Below, piece after piece: positions 26,478 through 35,562 of a stretch of 64,000 nucleotides of DNA (positions are counted from its first letter, which is position 1; the number at the start of each line of letters is the position of its first letter). The notes below the pieces were generated by a model. The model was not told where the DNA came from and searched no databases. It saw only the letters and a list, made by a program, of their open reading frames with translations. Position numbers and translations under genes: made by a program. This DNA is from Mucilaginibacter aurantiaciroseus (GTDB lineage: Bacteria > Bacteroidota > Bacteroidia > Sphingobacteriales > Sphingobacteriaceae): positions 248,001 through 312,000 of the forward strand of contig NZ_JAMXOF010000004.1 in assembly GCF_024055595.1 (NCBI RefSeq), written 5' to 3'.

Positions 26478-28091
26478 ATGAAGAGAATATTTATTAGCCT
26501 AACGCTATTACTGCTTACCGCGGGCATAGCCCGTTCACAATCGGTATATCAGCCTTACTCTTATGATTTTTATCAGAAGTTTAATGCTGATGCCTATTCA
26601 ACCAAAACACGCCTGCATACTACTATCAAACCGTTCTTTGTTGACGATTCGCTGTTGATGCACCGCTATGATTCTATCATGAATTATGGCGACAATGGCT
26701 CAACTAATATCTTATACCGTAAGCTTTTTAACGAGCATTTAATTGATGTTAAAGGCCAAAAAAGCACCTTCTACGCTGATCTTTTACCCGATTTTAACAT
26801 TGGCCGCGATTTCTCTTCCAAACAAAATACCTACCTAAATTCGATAGGGATGCAGTTTGGCGGTACGGTTGGTAAAAAGTTTTACTACAATGTTACCGGC
26901 TATTTAAACCGTGCCGAAGTACCCAATTATATTTCTAATTACATAAGGCAGGTAGGTATAGTGCCGGGCATGGCTTATGCAGGCAGTTTCAATAATAAAC
27001 CAAATGCATACGGTTGGGATTATATTACTGCCGTAGCATCATACACGCCAGTTAAGTATATTAACATCAGCGCGGGGCGCGATAAAACCTTTATTGGCGA
27101 TGGCTACCGCTCGTTGCTGTTATCAGATTACGCGTCGCCATACCCTTTCTTTAAATTAACAGCCAACCTGGGTAATGTTAAATATATGGCTATGTGGGCC
27201 TTCTTAACAGACCCCGAAGGCACCAGTGATCTAAACATCAGCCGCAATAAATTTGGCATATTCCATTATTTAGACTGGAACGTTAATAACCGCCTTTCGT
27301 TTGGTTTCTACGATTCGGTTATTTGGGCAGGTACCGATGATGCCGGCCACTCGCGCGGGTTTGATTTTAGCTACATTAACCCCTTAATATTTTTAAGGCC
27401 GATAGAGGCAGCGGGCGGCTCACCGGATAACGCGCTGATAGGCTTCACCACCAAATACAAGTTAACAGATGGCATAACTGCCTATGGCCAGTTCTCGCTT
27501 GATGAATTTACGGCTAAAGAGTTTTTCCATAACGCGGGCTATTCCAATAATAAATTTGGTTACCAGTTAGGTATCCGCGGGGCTAACCTATTTGGTGTAC
27601 AGAACCTTAACTACCTGTTAGAGCATAACACGGTGAGGCCTTATACCTATTCAGAACGATCGAACATACTAAACTACTCGGCCAATAGCGAGCCATTGGC
27701 ACACCCATGGGGGGCTAACTTCCGCGAGGTAGTTGCCTTGTTAAACTACTCTCACAAACGTTTTGACCTGATGGGCGAGGCAAACTACGGCCGTTACGGA
27801 CTGGATATGAACGGCATCAACTACGGTAAAGACATTTTTCGGCACTACACTACCCCATTGGCCCGGGATGGTAACATTATTGGCCAGGGCTTAAAAACCA
27901 ATATGGTTTACCTGCAGGGCAAAATTGGCTATGTGCTTAACCCTAAATATAACCTAAGGCTGGAGCTTGGCGGCATTTACCGTACCGAGAAGAACAGCGA
28001 CTTTAACGATAAAACCAGCATGATCACTTTTGGCGTACGCAGCTCGTTCCGCCAGATCTACACTGATCTGGCCAGTTATAAAACGCATTAA
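26478..28091 (+). CDS. RemB/Wzi-like outer-membrane protein
   Basis: A 537-residue protein with a signal peptide (about 1-21, ending ARSQ) and a long beta-strand-rich body with many aromatic strand ends, as in outer-membrane barrels. It resembles the gliding-motility RemB and capsule-assembly Wzi-type proteins of Bacteroidota (segments GRDKTFIGDGYRSLLLSDY and PEGTSDLNISRNKF). Being 14 bases behind gmd suggests a role in surface polysaccharide attachment or gliding. The specific function is inferred, not shown. Confidence 0.75.
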   Translation: MKRIFISLTLLLLTAGIARSQSVYQPYSYDFYQKFNADAYSTKTRLHTTIKPFFVDDSLLMHRYDSIMNYGDNGSTNILYRKLFNEHLIDVKGQKSTFYADLLPDFNIGRDFSSKQNTYLNSIGMQFGGTVGKKFYYNVTGYLNRAEVPNYISNYIRQVGIVPGMAYAGSFNNKPNAYGWDYITAVASYTPVKYINISAGRDKTFIGDGYRSLLLSDYASPYPFFKLTANLGNVKYMAMWAFLTDPEGTSDLNISRNKFGIFHYLDWNVNNRLSFGFYDSVIWAGTDDAGHSRGFDFSYINPLIFLRPIEAAGGSPDNALIGFTTKYKLTDGITAYGQFSLDEFTAKEFFHNAGYSNNKFGYQLGIRGANLFGVQNLNYLLEHNTVRPYTYSERSNILNYSANSEPLAHPWGANFREVVALLNYSHKRFDLMGEANYGRYGLDMNGINYGKDIFRHYTTPLARDGNIIGQGLKTNMVYLQGKIGYVLNPKYNLRLELGGIYRTEKNSDFNDKTSMITFGVRSSFRQIYTDLASYKTH

Positions 28092-28108
28092 GGATTTTTT
28101 AATCTGTA

Positions 28109-28149
28109 CAAAAAAAGGCGGTTTCTGTGATACAGAAGCTGCCTTTTTT
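28109..28149. terminator. Bidirectional terminator after RemB-like gene
   Basis: A-rich left arm AAAAAGGC..TTCTGT pairs with ACAGAA..GCCTTTTT, with T runs on the plus strand and A runs on the left. It lies between convergent genes and can serve both. Confidence 0.8.
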
Positions 28150-28176
28150 AGTATTATTTATGACTTTTTTTCGTCT

Positions 28177-28662
28177 TTAAACCGTCTTCATTTCGCCGTT
28201 TACAGCGCGTAAAAAATCGTTGGCATGTTGCGAGCCGATGATGTAAATCAAACCGTCCCGGTCTGTCAAATGGATGGCATCATTACCGGCGGCGTAAAAG
28301 CGGATGGTGCCTTTGGTGTGCAGGTTGTAAACCGGATTGTTAAACAGGTAGCGGCTGTAGGTGCCTTTCTCCACTTTAACAATGCTGTTCAAGTCTATCT
28401 TAACGCGGCGGGTACTCCACAAGCCATCAAGTAAAATACTTTTATTGCTTACCGTGGTGCTAAAGTGCAGCAGGAACCCCATGATGATGGAGATGATGAT
28501 GATCACAAAACCAACAATGGCAAGCAGGTCGCCGTTGCGTTCGCGTTCGTCAGTAAAAAAGTAAGCGGCAAAGCAAAATAAGGCTAACACCAGGCGGATG
28601 GTGATAGGGATCCACTCCCGGCCCAGGTACTGTTTTTCTACAAATACTGATTTATCACTCAT
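28177..28662 (-). CDS. Hypothetical membrane protein coupled to tilS
   Basis: Unrecognised 161-residue protein with two membrane helices (about 20-37 and 46-68) and a C-terminal beta-rich domain (about 75-155) with the layout of small PH-like proteins. Its ATG overlaps the tilS stop (ATGA, 28659-28662), so it is translated together with tilS. Similar in plan to the protein at 28-489, but without clear sequence identity. Confidence 0.7.
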   Translation of the reverse strand: MSDKSVFVEKQYLGREWIPITIRLVLALFCFAAYFFTDERERNGDLLAIVGFVIIIISIIMGFLLHFSTTVSNKSILLDGLWSTRRVKIDLNSIVKVEKGTYSRYLFNNPVYNLHTKGTIRFYAAGNDAIHLTDRDGLIYIIGSQHANDFLRAVNGEMKTV

Positions 28663-29993
28663 AATTTAAACAATTCGAATATAGTAACTTTTTTAGTGTT
28701 ATCCCCTAATTTGTATCGTTCATCAAGCCGGTAGCCACCCACCCAAATGATGTTGCCGTTGCCATTAACCACTACGGGTATCTCACGCTTTTTATGCAGC
28801 GGCACTTTCTGGTGGATGAAAAAGTCGCTCAGCTTTTGCCGTGTTTTCATCCCCAGCGGGTAAAAACTATCGCCTTGCTGCCAGGCACGTACGGTTAACG
28901 GGTATTGCAACAACTCCGCATCAACAGAAACCGCCAACGGGTTATTCTTAACGATCAATGCGCTATCATCATGCAGTAAATTAAGCTTATAGCTTTTATA
29001 AACTACATGGCTATCGTTTTGTTTGATGCTTACCTCAACATTCCCCTCCGCATTTTTAGGGCTGATGATGAGCCTGCCCCTGTCAACCCCTAAACTATAC
29101 CCCGGGCTTTCAAATATCCTGCCTGCATGTTTATCCAAAGCGGTTAGCAGATCGTCTACCACGGTCTCGATAAAACCAAAACCCTGTAATAGCTTAAACA
29201 GCAGCAGGCGTTTTGGCGATAGCTCCTTTATCTTATCGATAGCTATATGCACTTCACCTTCATGGCGTACCAGTAACTCCTTTTTCAGCGCCTCAACTTT
29301 ATTATTCAGCAACACCTCCAGCTCCCTAAAGTTGCGCAGGTTATTCTCAAAGGTTGCCTCCAGGTTTGTGTTCAGCTCTTTTAGTAATGGCACAACCTGG
29401 TGGCGTATTTTGTTACGCGCATATTTGGTTGACGCGTTTGTGGCATCCTCTACATATTTTAAACCTTCGGCGGTGATGATAGTCTGTATCTCGTCGCGGG
29501 TGAGGAACATTAGCGGGCGCACCAATTGGCCGTTTTTTGGTAAAATACCATGTAAACCGGCTATGCCTGTACCGCGGGTAAGGTTTAACAATATTGTTTC
29601 GATAGTATCGTTCTGATGGTGTGCAAGGGCTATGGTGTCATAACCATCTGACTGACTGATTTGAGCGAACCAATTGTACCGCAGGTCGCGCGCGGCCATT
29701 TGGATAGAAATTTTGTTATTATTGGTGTACTGTTGGGTATCAAAATTAATGGTATGGAAGCTTACGCCAAGTTGTTGTGCAAGCTGGCGGGTAAACTCCT
29801 GGTCAGCATTGGCATCGGCACCGCGCAGCATAAAGTTGCAATGCGCAATGCTAAAATTGTACCCGGCGGCTTTTAATAAATACGCCATCAATACCGAATC
29901 CATGCCCCCGCTTACCGCTGCCAGTATATTATTGGCGGGTGTAAACAGGCTGTTTTGTTCAATAAAATCAACAAAGCGTTTAACAGGAAGCAT
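28659..29993 (-). CDS. tilS: tRNA(Ile)-lysidine synthetase
   Basis: Modifies the anticodon C34 of the tRNA(Ile) with CAU anticodon to lysidine using ATP and lysine, so that it reads AUA. The 444 residues show the PP-loop SGGMDS (28-33), the second conserved segment AHHQNDTIETILLNLTRGTG, and a C-terminal domain with GGYRLDERYK. A TAATTTTG box ends four bases before the start, directly beside a dispersed repeat. The downstream membrane protein overlaps its stop. Confidence 0.96.
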   Translation of the reverse strand: MLPVKRFVDFIEQNSLFTPANNILAAVSGGMDSVLMAYLLKAAGYNFSIAHCNFMLRGADANADQEFTRQLAQQLGVSFHTINFDTQQYTNNNKISIQMAARDLRYNWFAQISQSDGYDTIALAHHQNDTIETILLNLTRGTGIAGLHGILPKNGQLVRPLMFLTRDEIQTIITAEGLKYVEDATNASTKYARNKIRHQVVPLLKELNTNLEATFENNLRNFRELEVLLNNKVEALKKELLVRHEGEVHIAIDKIKELSPKRLLLFKLLQGFGFIETVVDDLLTALDKHAGRIFESPGYSLGVDRGRLIISPKNAEGNVEVSIKQNDSHVVYKSYKLNLLHDDSALIVKNNPLAVSVDAELLQYPLTVRAWQQGDSFYPLGMKTRQKLSDFFIHQKVPLHKKREIPVVVNGNGNIIWVGGYRLDERYKLGDNTKKVTIFELFKL

Positions 29994-29997
29994 ACGT

Positions 29998-30005
29998 CAA
30001 AATTA
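29998..30005 (-). promoter_or_regulatory. -7 box for tilS, near-leaderless
   Basis: On the minus strand TAATTTTG matches TAnnTTTG and is followed by four bases (ACGT) before the tilS ATG. The dispersed repeat at 30013 occupies the usual -33 area, and no -33 element was seen. Confidence 0.55.
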
Positions 30006-30012
30006 AATATTC

Positions 30013-30098
30013 GCCTCTTCCCGCCCTCTTCAAAGAAGAGGGTTCAAAAAGAAAATAAATCTAAGTCCTCTCTTTTGGAGAGAATTTTAGGTGAGGCT
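30013..30098. repeat. Two-headed dispersed repeat element, copy 2
   Basis: Left head (GCCTC, CCCTC, AGAGGG) and right head (CCTCTC, GGAGAG, AGGTGAGGC) are inverted, as in the element at 23421-23612, but the spacer is only a dozen or so bases. It lies between divergent tilS and ostA-like promoters. Confidence 0.65.
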
Positions 30099-30143
30099 AA
30101 AATAGTTATCAAAATTATTAATTTAATAACCCCCGCAAAAAAC

Positions 30144-30151
30144 TAATTTTG
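30144..30151 (+). promoter_or_regulatory. -7 box for ostA-like gene, near-leaderless
   Basis: TAATTTTG matches TAnnTTTG and ends five bases before the GTG start at 30157. Confidence 0.5.
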
Positions 30152-30156
30152 CCATC

Positions 30157-32826
30157 GTGATAAAATACATTTTAAGTACACTTTTTATATTCATAACACT
30201 GGCGGTTTCAGCACAGAAAAAATCTGTCGTGAAGCTTATACAATCAAAAAGCAGCCAGATTATGCAGCTTAACGGCAAAAATGTACTTAAGGTTTACCAG
30301 GGTGTTTTTCAGCAGGATTACTCGGTCATGAAATCGGACAGCGCATACTTTTACATTGCCGATAACGCTTTTGATGCCTTTAGCAACGTACACATTACCC
30401 AGGGCGATACGCTGAACATCTATTCGGATAAGCTAAACTACAACGGTAACACCAAAATTGCCATCCTTACCGATAATGTAAAGCTGATTGACAGGGATGC
30501 CACCCTAACCACCAATTACCTTACCTATAATACCGCAACCCGCATAGGCACCTATACCGGCGGTGGTAAACTTGTGAATAAAGACAATACGCTTACCAGC
30601 AAAAACGGCTATTACTTTGCCTTCTCGCGCGATTCGTACTTTCGCTACAACGTGGTGCTGGTTACGCCCGATGCTTTGATAAAAACGGATACCCTGCGTT
30701 ATAACACCGGCAGCCGTATCGCTTATTTTTACGGCCCAACTAATATTTACGATACCAAGGATAAAAAAGATACCCTTTACACCGAAAACGGCCTATACAA
30801 TACGCAAACCGAGCAAGCCTTTTTCGGTAAGAAAAACCTTTATAAACAAGGCACTAAAACCCTTACCGGCGACAGCTTATTTTACGATAAAATTAAAGGT
30901 TACGGCCGCGCGGTTAAGCGCGTTACGTTTCATGACAGGGAGCAGAACATCACTTTAAAAGGCGACCTGGCAACTTACTATAAACAGGGCGAGCGTACCG
31001 TGGTAACGCAGGACCCTTATGTAATTATTGTTACTGAAGAAAAAGACTCGACCAGGACGGATACCGTACCAATTACTAAACCCGGTGTAAAAACCGCAAA
31101 TGCGCTGGCGGTAAAAGCAGGCGTACCGCCAGCAACTATAAAAACAGCTAATGCTTTAGCCACAAAACAGCCCCCCGCCAATACCATCCCTATAAAAACT
31201 GGCGGTATACCTATGCAGGTACTTGCAGATACGCTTACTAAAATTGCAAAAGCCAACCCCAATGCTGTTAAAGCAGCAACCGCCATTATTGCCACCAGGG
31301 TTAACGCACCTGGTGTTAAACTATTTAAAGGCGCAACGCCGCTTAAAGGAGCAGGCCTCTCCGCGTTCCCGATGGCGCCAAAGGATACGGTTGTAAAAAT
31401 TACCGCCCCGGCGAAGAAGGTAAAACGCGATTCGATATATATCTCAGCGGATACACTGGTTACGCAGATCCTGACTTATAAGGATGTGAAGATAATGCAG
31501 GAGAAACAGCGCCTGTCTACCATCCGTGATACATCTGTTAAAGTAAAAAAACTTACCGCCGCCGAGCAGAAGAAAGCCGATAAGTTTTTAACCCTAAACA
31601 TGCCACGCTTTAGGCGCGATACAACTAACCGGCACCGTGATTTTTTTGCTAATTACAAGTTTGCGCCAAGGGACATCTCGTTAACCCTACCTGCGCAAGG
31701 CAAAGGTAAAGCAGCTTTAAGGACCGATGCCGGTGCTTTTAATTCACTTGCTGCAAAAACTGACAAGGGCGCATTTGGCACTTTACCCGCTAATGCATCA
31801 ACAGCCAAAGCTGCCGATACCGCCAATGTGGATAAAGACCCTATATTTTTCACCCCTCCTATTACGCTAAGCGATACAGCAAGGGTGCGTATTATTAAAG
31901 CTTACCACAGCGCAAAACTATTTAAATCGGACCTGCAGGCCAAGGCCGATTCGATGTTTTACAGTTATGCCGACTCTACCCTGCGCTGCTACATAGACCC
32001 GTTGATATGGACACAGGGCTCGCAATTGTCCGGCGATACCATCACCATCCAAATGAAGAACAAGAAGATGGATAACCTGAACATGTACCCTAAATCGTTT
32101 ATTGTAAATATTGAAAAGGGCGACTCCACCAACTTTAACCAGGTAGCTGCCAAACGCATGAAGGGTTTCTTTAAAAACGGCAAGCTGGATAGGATGTTTA
32201 TTGTGGGCAACGCCGAAAGCATCGCGTTTACCCGCGACACCATGAAGAGGGTTGATGGTATGCAGCGGTCATTAGCCAGCAAAATGCGCATCTATTTTAA
32301 AAACAACAGCGCCAATAACATCTTCTTTATATCCAAACCAGAGCACCGCTACGGCCCTTTAGCCAAGTTTACCGAGGATGACAAGATTCTGAAAGGTTTT
32401 ATATGGAAGCCTAAGGAAAGGCCGGTATCTAAAGAATCCATCATCCCGTCATACAACCGGAAGATTGCCCGCGCCAAAGCCGCGGCAGATAAAAAAATTG
32501 CAGATGCCACTAAAGCTAAGCTAAAACCGGGCGAAAAAACAGGCAAGGATTCGTTACAGAATAAGCTGACTATGCCGAGTGTTAAAGGGGGCAAAGATAG
32601 CACGGGCGTTAAAAAACCAGCCGTTAAAACACCTGTTGCGGATACGAAAGCGGATAGCGCATCACTTAAAACAACACCGGTAATAAAAGCCGCTGCCGAT
32701 AAACCAAAACAGGATAAAACAGCGGTTACGCCAACCCCGGTTACTAAAGCCGTGGCAGATACACTGAAGAACAAACCCGCCGCACTCATTAAAACAAAAA
32801 AAGATTCGACCGCTACTAAGCCTTAG
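30157..32826 (+). CDS. OstA-like/LptD-related LPS transport protein
   Basis: An 889-residue exported protein that starts with GTG and has a signal peptide (about 1-20, SAQ). Residues 24-290 are beta-rich OstA/LptA-like repeats (SDSAYFYIADN, DKLNYNGNTKIAILTDNVKL, NTGSRIAYFYGPT). A low-complexity Ala/Lys/Pro/Thr region follows (about 305-420), then a second beta-rich OstA-like part, and a Lys/Thr/Ala-rich tail (about 770-889). It is not a full LptD barrel but an LptA-like protein for LPS transfer, probably periplasmic. Its last 11 bases overlap the stop end of rdgB, converging. Confidence 0.85.
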   Translation: MIKYILSTLFIFITLAVSAQKKSVVKLIQSKSSQIMQLNGKNVLKVYQGVFQQDYSVMKSDSAYFYIADNAFDAFSNVHITQGDTLNIYSDKLNYNGNTKIAILTDNVKLIDRDATLTTNYLTYNTATRIGTYTGGGKLVNKDNTLTSKNGYYFAFSRDSYFRYNVVLVTPDALIKTDTLRYNTGSRIAYFYGPTNIYDTKDKKDTLYTENGLYNTQTEQAFFGKKNLYKQGTKTLTGDSLFYDKIKGYGRAVKRVTFHDREQNITLKGDLATYYKQGERTVVTQDPYVIIVTEEKDSTRTDTVPITKPGVKTANALAVKAGVPPATIKTANALATKQPPANTIPIKTGGIPMQVLADTLTKIAKANPNAVKAATAIIATRVNAPGVKLFKGATPLKGAGLSAFPMAPKDTVVKITAPAKKVKRDSIYISADTLVTQILTYKDVKIMQEKQRLSTIRDTSVKVKKLTAAEQKKADKFLTLNMPRFRRDTTNRHRDFFANYKFAPRDISLTLPAQGKGKAALRTDAGAFNSLAAKTDKGAFGTLPANASTAKAADTANVDKDPIFFTPPITLSDTARVRIIKAYHSAKLFKSDLQAKADSMFYSYADSTLRCYIDPLIWTQGSQLSGDTITIQMKNKKMDNLNMYPKSFIVNIEKGDSTNFNQVAAKRMKGFFKNGKLDRMFIVGNAESIAFTRDTMKRVDGMQRSLASKMRIYFKNNSANNIFFISKPEHRYGPLAKFTEDDKILKGFIWKPKERPVSKESIIPSYNRKIARAKAAADKKIADATKAKLKPGEKTGKDSLQNKLTMPSVKGGKDSTGVKKPAVKTPVADTKADSASLKTTPVIKAAADKPKQDKTAVTPTPVTKAVADTLKNKPAALIKTKKDSTATKP

Positions 32827-33403
32827 GTTGAGCGTTTAAGAAACTGATAAGCAGATCTACCGCACGGCCACGATGGCTGATGCGGTTTTTTTCTTCCATG
32901 CTCATTTCGGCAAAGGTGATCTCATAACCATCGGGCTGAAAAATGGGGTCGTAACCAAAACCCGCGGTGCCGCATCGTTCATGGCGAATGGTACCGTTTA
33001 CTATGCCATCAAAAAAGTGCTCGTCCCCATTCCAGATCAATGATATTACCGTACGGAAACGCGCTTTGCGGTTTGTTTCGCCTTTTAGATTGTTCAAAAC
33101 CTTGTCCATGTTGGCTTCATGGTCGCCATGTTTACCGGCGTAACGTGCGGAGTAGATGCCGGGTTCGTTATTAAGCGCTTCTATCTCCAGCCCGCTATCG
33201 TCCCCAAAACAATTGAGATTGTATTTTTGGTAGATGTGCCGGCTTTTGATGGATGCGTTCTCGTTAAAAGTGAAGCCCGTTTCTTCAATATCATCCTGGC
33301 AGCCAATATCATTAAGTGTCAGTAATTTTATTTGGGTACCGGCTTTGGCTTGTACCTCTTCCAGCTTGTGGGCGTTGTTGGTGGCAAATACTAATTGCTG
33401 CAT
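32816..33403 (-). CDS. rdgB: XTP/dITP pyrophosphatase (RdgB/HAM1)
   Basis: House-cleaning enzyme that hydrolyses deaminated purine triphosphates to monophosphates. The 195 residues have the family start FATNNAHKLEEV (5-16), the catalytic GDDSGLEIEAL near residue 67, GYDPIF near 150, and the C-terminal ISHRGRA. It begins two bases after the stop of the upstream unknown gene. The stop overlaps the end of the OstA-like gene on the other strand by 11 bases. Confidence 0.96.
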   Translation of the reverse strand: MQQLVFATNNAHKLEEVQAKAGTQIKLLTLNDIGCQDDIEETGFTFNENASIKSRHIYQKYNLNCFGDDSGLEIEALNNEPGIYSARYAGKHGDHEANMDKVLNNLKGETNRKARFRTVISLIWNGDEHFFDGIVNGTIRHERCGTAGFGYDPIFQPDGYEITFAEMSMEEKNRISHRGRAVDLLISFLNAQPKA

Positions 33404-33404
33404 A

Positions 33405-34034
33405 TTACAAGGTTTTCATATGTTCCCAAAACAGCTTTTTGTTGTCGTTGCTGCTCATCATCTCATCAAAACTAAAGCTGTACAGCACGTGTGTTTTTTT
33501 GCCTTGCAATGGCTGGTTAAGCGGCAGGTTACCAATACCGGCTGGTAACGAATCTGCACCCATAATTACCAGCCTGGTTGGCGCAAAATAAGCTGCAAGT
33601 GCAGCAAGTTTTATCGGGGCATATTTGTTTACGTTTATTATGGCTACATCGTCAAGCGTAAGCTCCTTGCGTTTCAGGATACTTTCCAGCGCGGTAAGGT
33701 GTGCTGCCGCGATGTGTTCTTCGTTGGTATAATTTACCAGCACCACAAAGTTTTTATTGTTTTTACCCAGATAATTAAATTCGTTATTAAACGTTTGTAC
33801 AATTGGTTCGGGTATCTTTAGGGTTGCGGCAACAGGCGTAGGTTGCGCTGCATATTGTTCTGCAATTACAGTCGCAACAGATTGCTCAGTCTCGCTAACA
33901 GGTATAGTTTCGGCAATAGGTTGTTCATCAGCCCGGGTAGTAGTATACAAGCCTTTATCCTTGTTAAGCAGGTAAATTTCTTCCTGCATAATATAGGCGA
34001 AGGCTTGCGGGTTGTCTACTTTCATATTTAACAT
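33405..34034 (-). CDS. Hypothetical protein upstream of rdgB
   Basis: Unrecognised 209-residue protein. The N-terminal third is followed by a Thr/Pro/Ala-rich linker (about 40-80), then a globular C-terminal half with LVNYTNEEHIAAA, LDDVAIINVNKYAPIKL and LVIMGADSLPAGI. No signal peptide. The C-terminal half is reminiscent in layout of clamp-loader-associated psi-like proteins, but I cannot support that. An alternative start is three codons downstream. Co-transcribed with rdgB, divergent from surA. Confidence 0.65.
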   Translation of the reverse strand: MLNMKVDNPQAFAYIMQEEIYLLNKDKGLYTTTRADEQPIAETIPVSETEQSVATVIAEQYAAQPTPVAATLKIPEPIVQTFNNEFNYLGKNNKNFVVLVNYTNEEHIAAAHLTALESILKRKELTLDDVAIINVNKYAPIKLAALAAYFAPTRLVIMGADSLPAGIGNLPLNQPLQGKKTHVLYSFSFDEMMSSNDNKKLFWEHMKTL

Positions 34035-34042
34035 AATTTAAC

Positions 34043-34050
34043 CAAAAATA
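34043..34050 (-). promoter_or_regulatory. -7 box for gene at 33405-34034
   Basis: On the minus strand TATTTTTG matches TAnnTTTG and ends eight bases before the ATG at 34034. Confidence 0.5.
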
Positions 34051-34177
34051 CCTATTCCTGTTGAAGCATTATAAGCATATTCGCAATACGGCTTAATTAT
34101 ACATTTATTATTAATAAATTTTACCGAAATTCGCATTTTTAACGGATAAACTATCCGTACTAATTAGTAAAAAGTAC

Positions 34178-35560
34178 ATGAGAAAAATCGCCCTGTCTAT
34201 TATAACTTCATTCATATTTCTGTCATTTGCCCAGGCACAGGTACGCACTCTTGATAAGATAGCAGCTGTTGTAGGCAGCGGTATAGTTTTACAGTCAGAC
34301 GTTGAACTGCAATACGCCCAGTACCTGGTGAGCGGCCAGCAGCCAAACCCAAATATCAAATGCTTTATCCTGCAAAACCAGCTTACCCAAAAACTGCTTG
34401 CACAACAGGCCGTTATTGACAGCGTACAGGTAAAAGATGAAGAAGTTGATGCCGAGGTTGACCGCCGTATGCGTAGCTTTATACAACGCGCAGGCAGCCA
34501 GGACAAGTTAGAAGGCTTTTTAGGTCGTTCTGTGATCCAGTACAAGGATGAACTTCGCCCGGATATTAAGGAATCGCTTATCGCGCAGCGTATGAGGGCG
34601 AAGATCACCGAGAAAGTGAATACAACGCCGCAGGACGTAAAAAGATATTTTGAATCGCTGCCTAAAGATAGCTTGCCATCTTACAACAAAGAGGTAGAGG
34701 TAGGCGAGATCTTATTCTCTTCAAAATTGAATAAAGAAGAAAAAGAATTTTACAAACAAAAGGCAGAAGAACTAAGGGCAAGGGTAAAAAAAGGTGAAGA
34801 CTTTGGCACATTGGCAAGGCTTTACTCACAAGACCCGGGCTCGGCACCGGAAGGTGGCGACTTAGGCTTTTTTGACCGTACAGCCATGGTTAAAGAGTTT
34901 ACGGCAACTGCATTTAAACTAAAAACCGGCGAAATATCAAACGTATTTGAAACCGAAAATGGTTTTCACTTTTTACAGGTGATTGAGCGGCGCGGCGAGC
35001 AGGTGCATGTACGCCACCTGTTGATTATCCCGGCTATTACCGAAGCGAGTTTAGGCCGCTCAAAAATTACTGCAGACAGCGTTTATAACGTAATGATGAA
35101 GGTTAAGAAATTTGATTTTAGTGCCGCTGCTGCCTTTTATTCTGATGATAAAGAAACTAAGTTTAACGGTGGTATGATGCTAAACGCAGATAACGTTCAA
35201 ACCCGTTCTACCTACATCCCAACAGATAAGCTTGACCCGCAGATTGCGCTTACTACTGATACCATGAAAGTGGGTTCGGTATCAAAACCTAAGTTGTTTA
35301 CCGATCAGCAAACCAACAAAAAAGCTTATAAGATATTGTACCTTAAATCGGTTACTAACGCGCACAAAGCTAATTTAGAGCAGGATTATTCTAAACTGAA
35401 AGAAGCTGCCACCAACAATAAACTTACCCGTACCATTACCCAGTGGTTTGATAAGCGCCGTAAAGAAACCTTTATTAAAATTGACCCCGAGTACCAAAGC
35501 TGCGCGCCGCTTAAAAGTTGGATAGCCGCAGAGCCAACCGCACAAGCCAAAACGGAATAA
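34178..35560 (+). CDS. surA: Periplasmic chaperone and peptidyl-prolyl isomerase SurA
   Basis: Folding factor for outer-membrane proteins, 460 residues. A signal peptide (about 1-22, AQAQ) is followed by the SurA_N helical domain (about 25-155) and two parvulin domains: residues about 168-272, with EVGEILF, GGDLGFFDR and ENGFHFLQV, and about 275-385, which is more degenerate. The MoxR gene begins two bases after its stop. Together with lptC, ostA-like and PpiD genes in this window it belongs to outer-membrane biogenesis. Confidence 0.95.
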   Translation: MRKIALSIITSFIFLSFAQAQVRTLDKIAAVVGSGIVLQSDVELQYAQYLVSGQQPNPNIKCFILQNQLTQKLLAQQAVIDSVQVKDEEVDAEVDRRMRSFIQRAGSQDKLEGFLGRSVIQYKDELRPDIKESLIAQRMRAKITEKVNTTPQDVKRYFESLPKDSLPSYNKEVEVGEILFSSKLNKEEKEFYKQKAEELRARVKKGEDFGTLARLYSQDPGSAPEGGDLGFFDRTAMVKEFTATAFKLKTGEISNVFETENGFHFLQVIERRGEQVHVRHLLIIPAITEASLGRSKITADSVYNVMMKVKKFDFSAAAAFYSDDKETKFNGGMMLNADNVQTRSTYIPTDKLDPQIALTTDTMKVGSVSKPKLFTDQQTNKKAYKILYLKSVTNAHKANLEQDYSKLKEAATNNKLTRTITQWFDKRRKETFIKIDPEYQSCAPLKSWIAAEPTAQAKTE

Positions 35561-35562
35561 GT

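Noticed and set aside
29023..29616. 197-codon plus-strand frame inside tilS
   Set aside because: Antisense shadow of tilS with serine-rich, low-complexity translation and no independent support.
32349..32789. Minus-strand frame inside the OstA-like tail
   Set aside because: Hydrophobic translation arises from antisense of the Ala/Thr/Lys-rich repeats.
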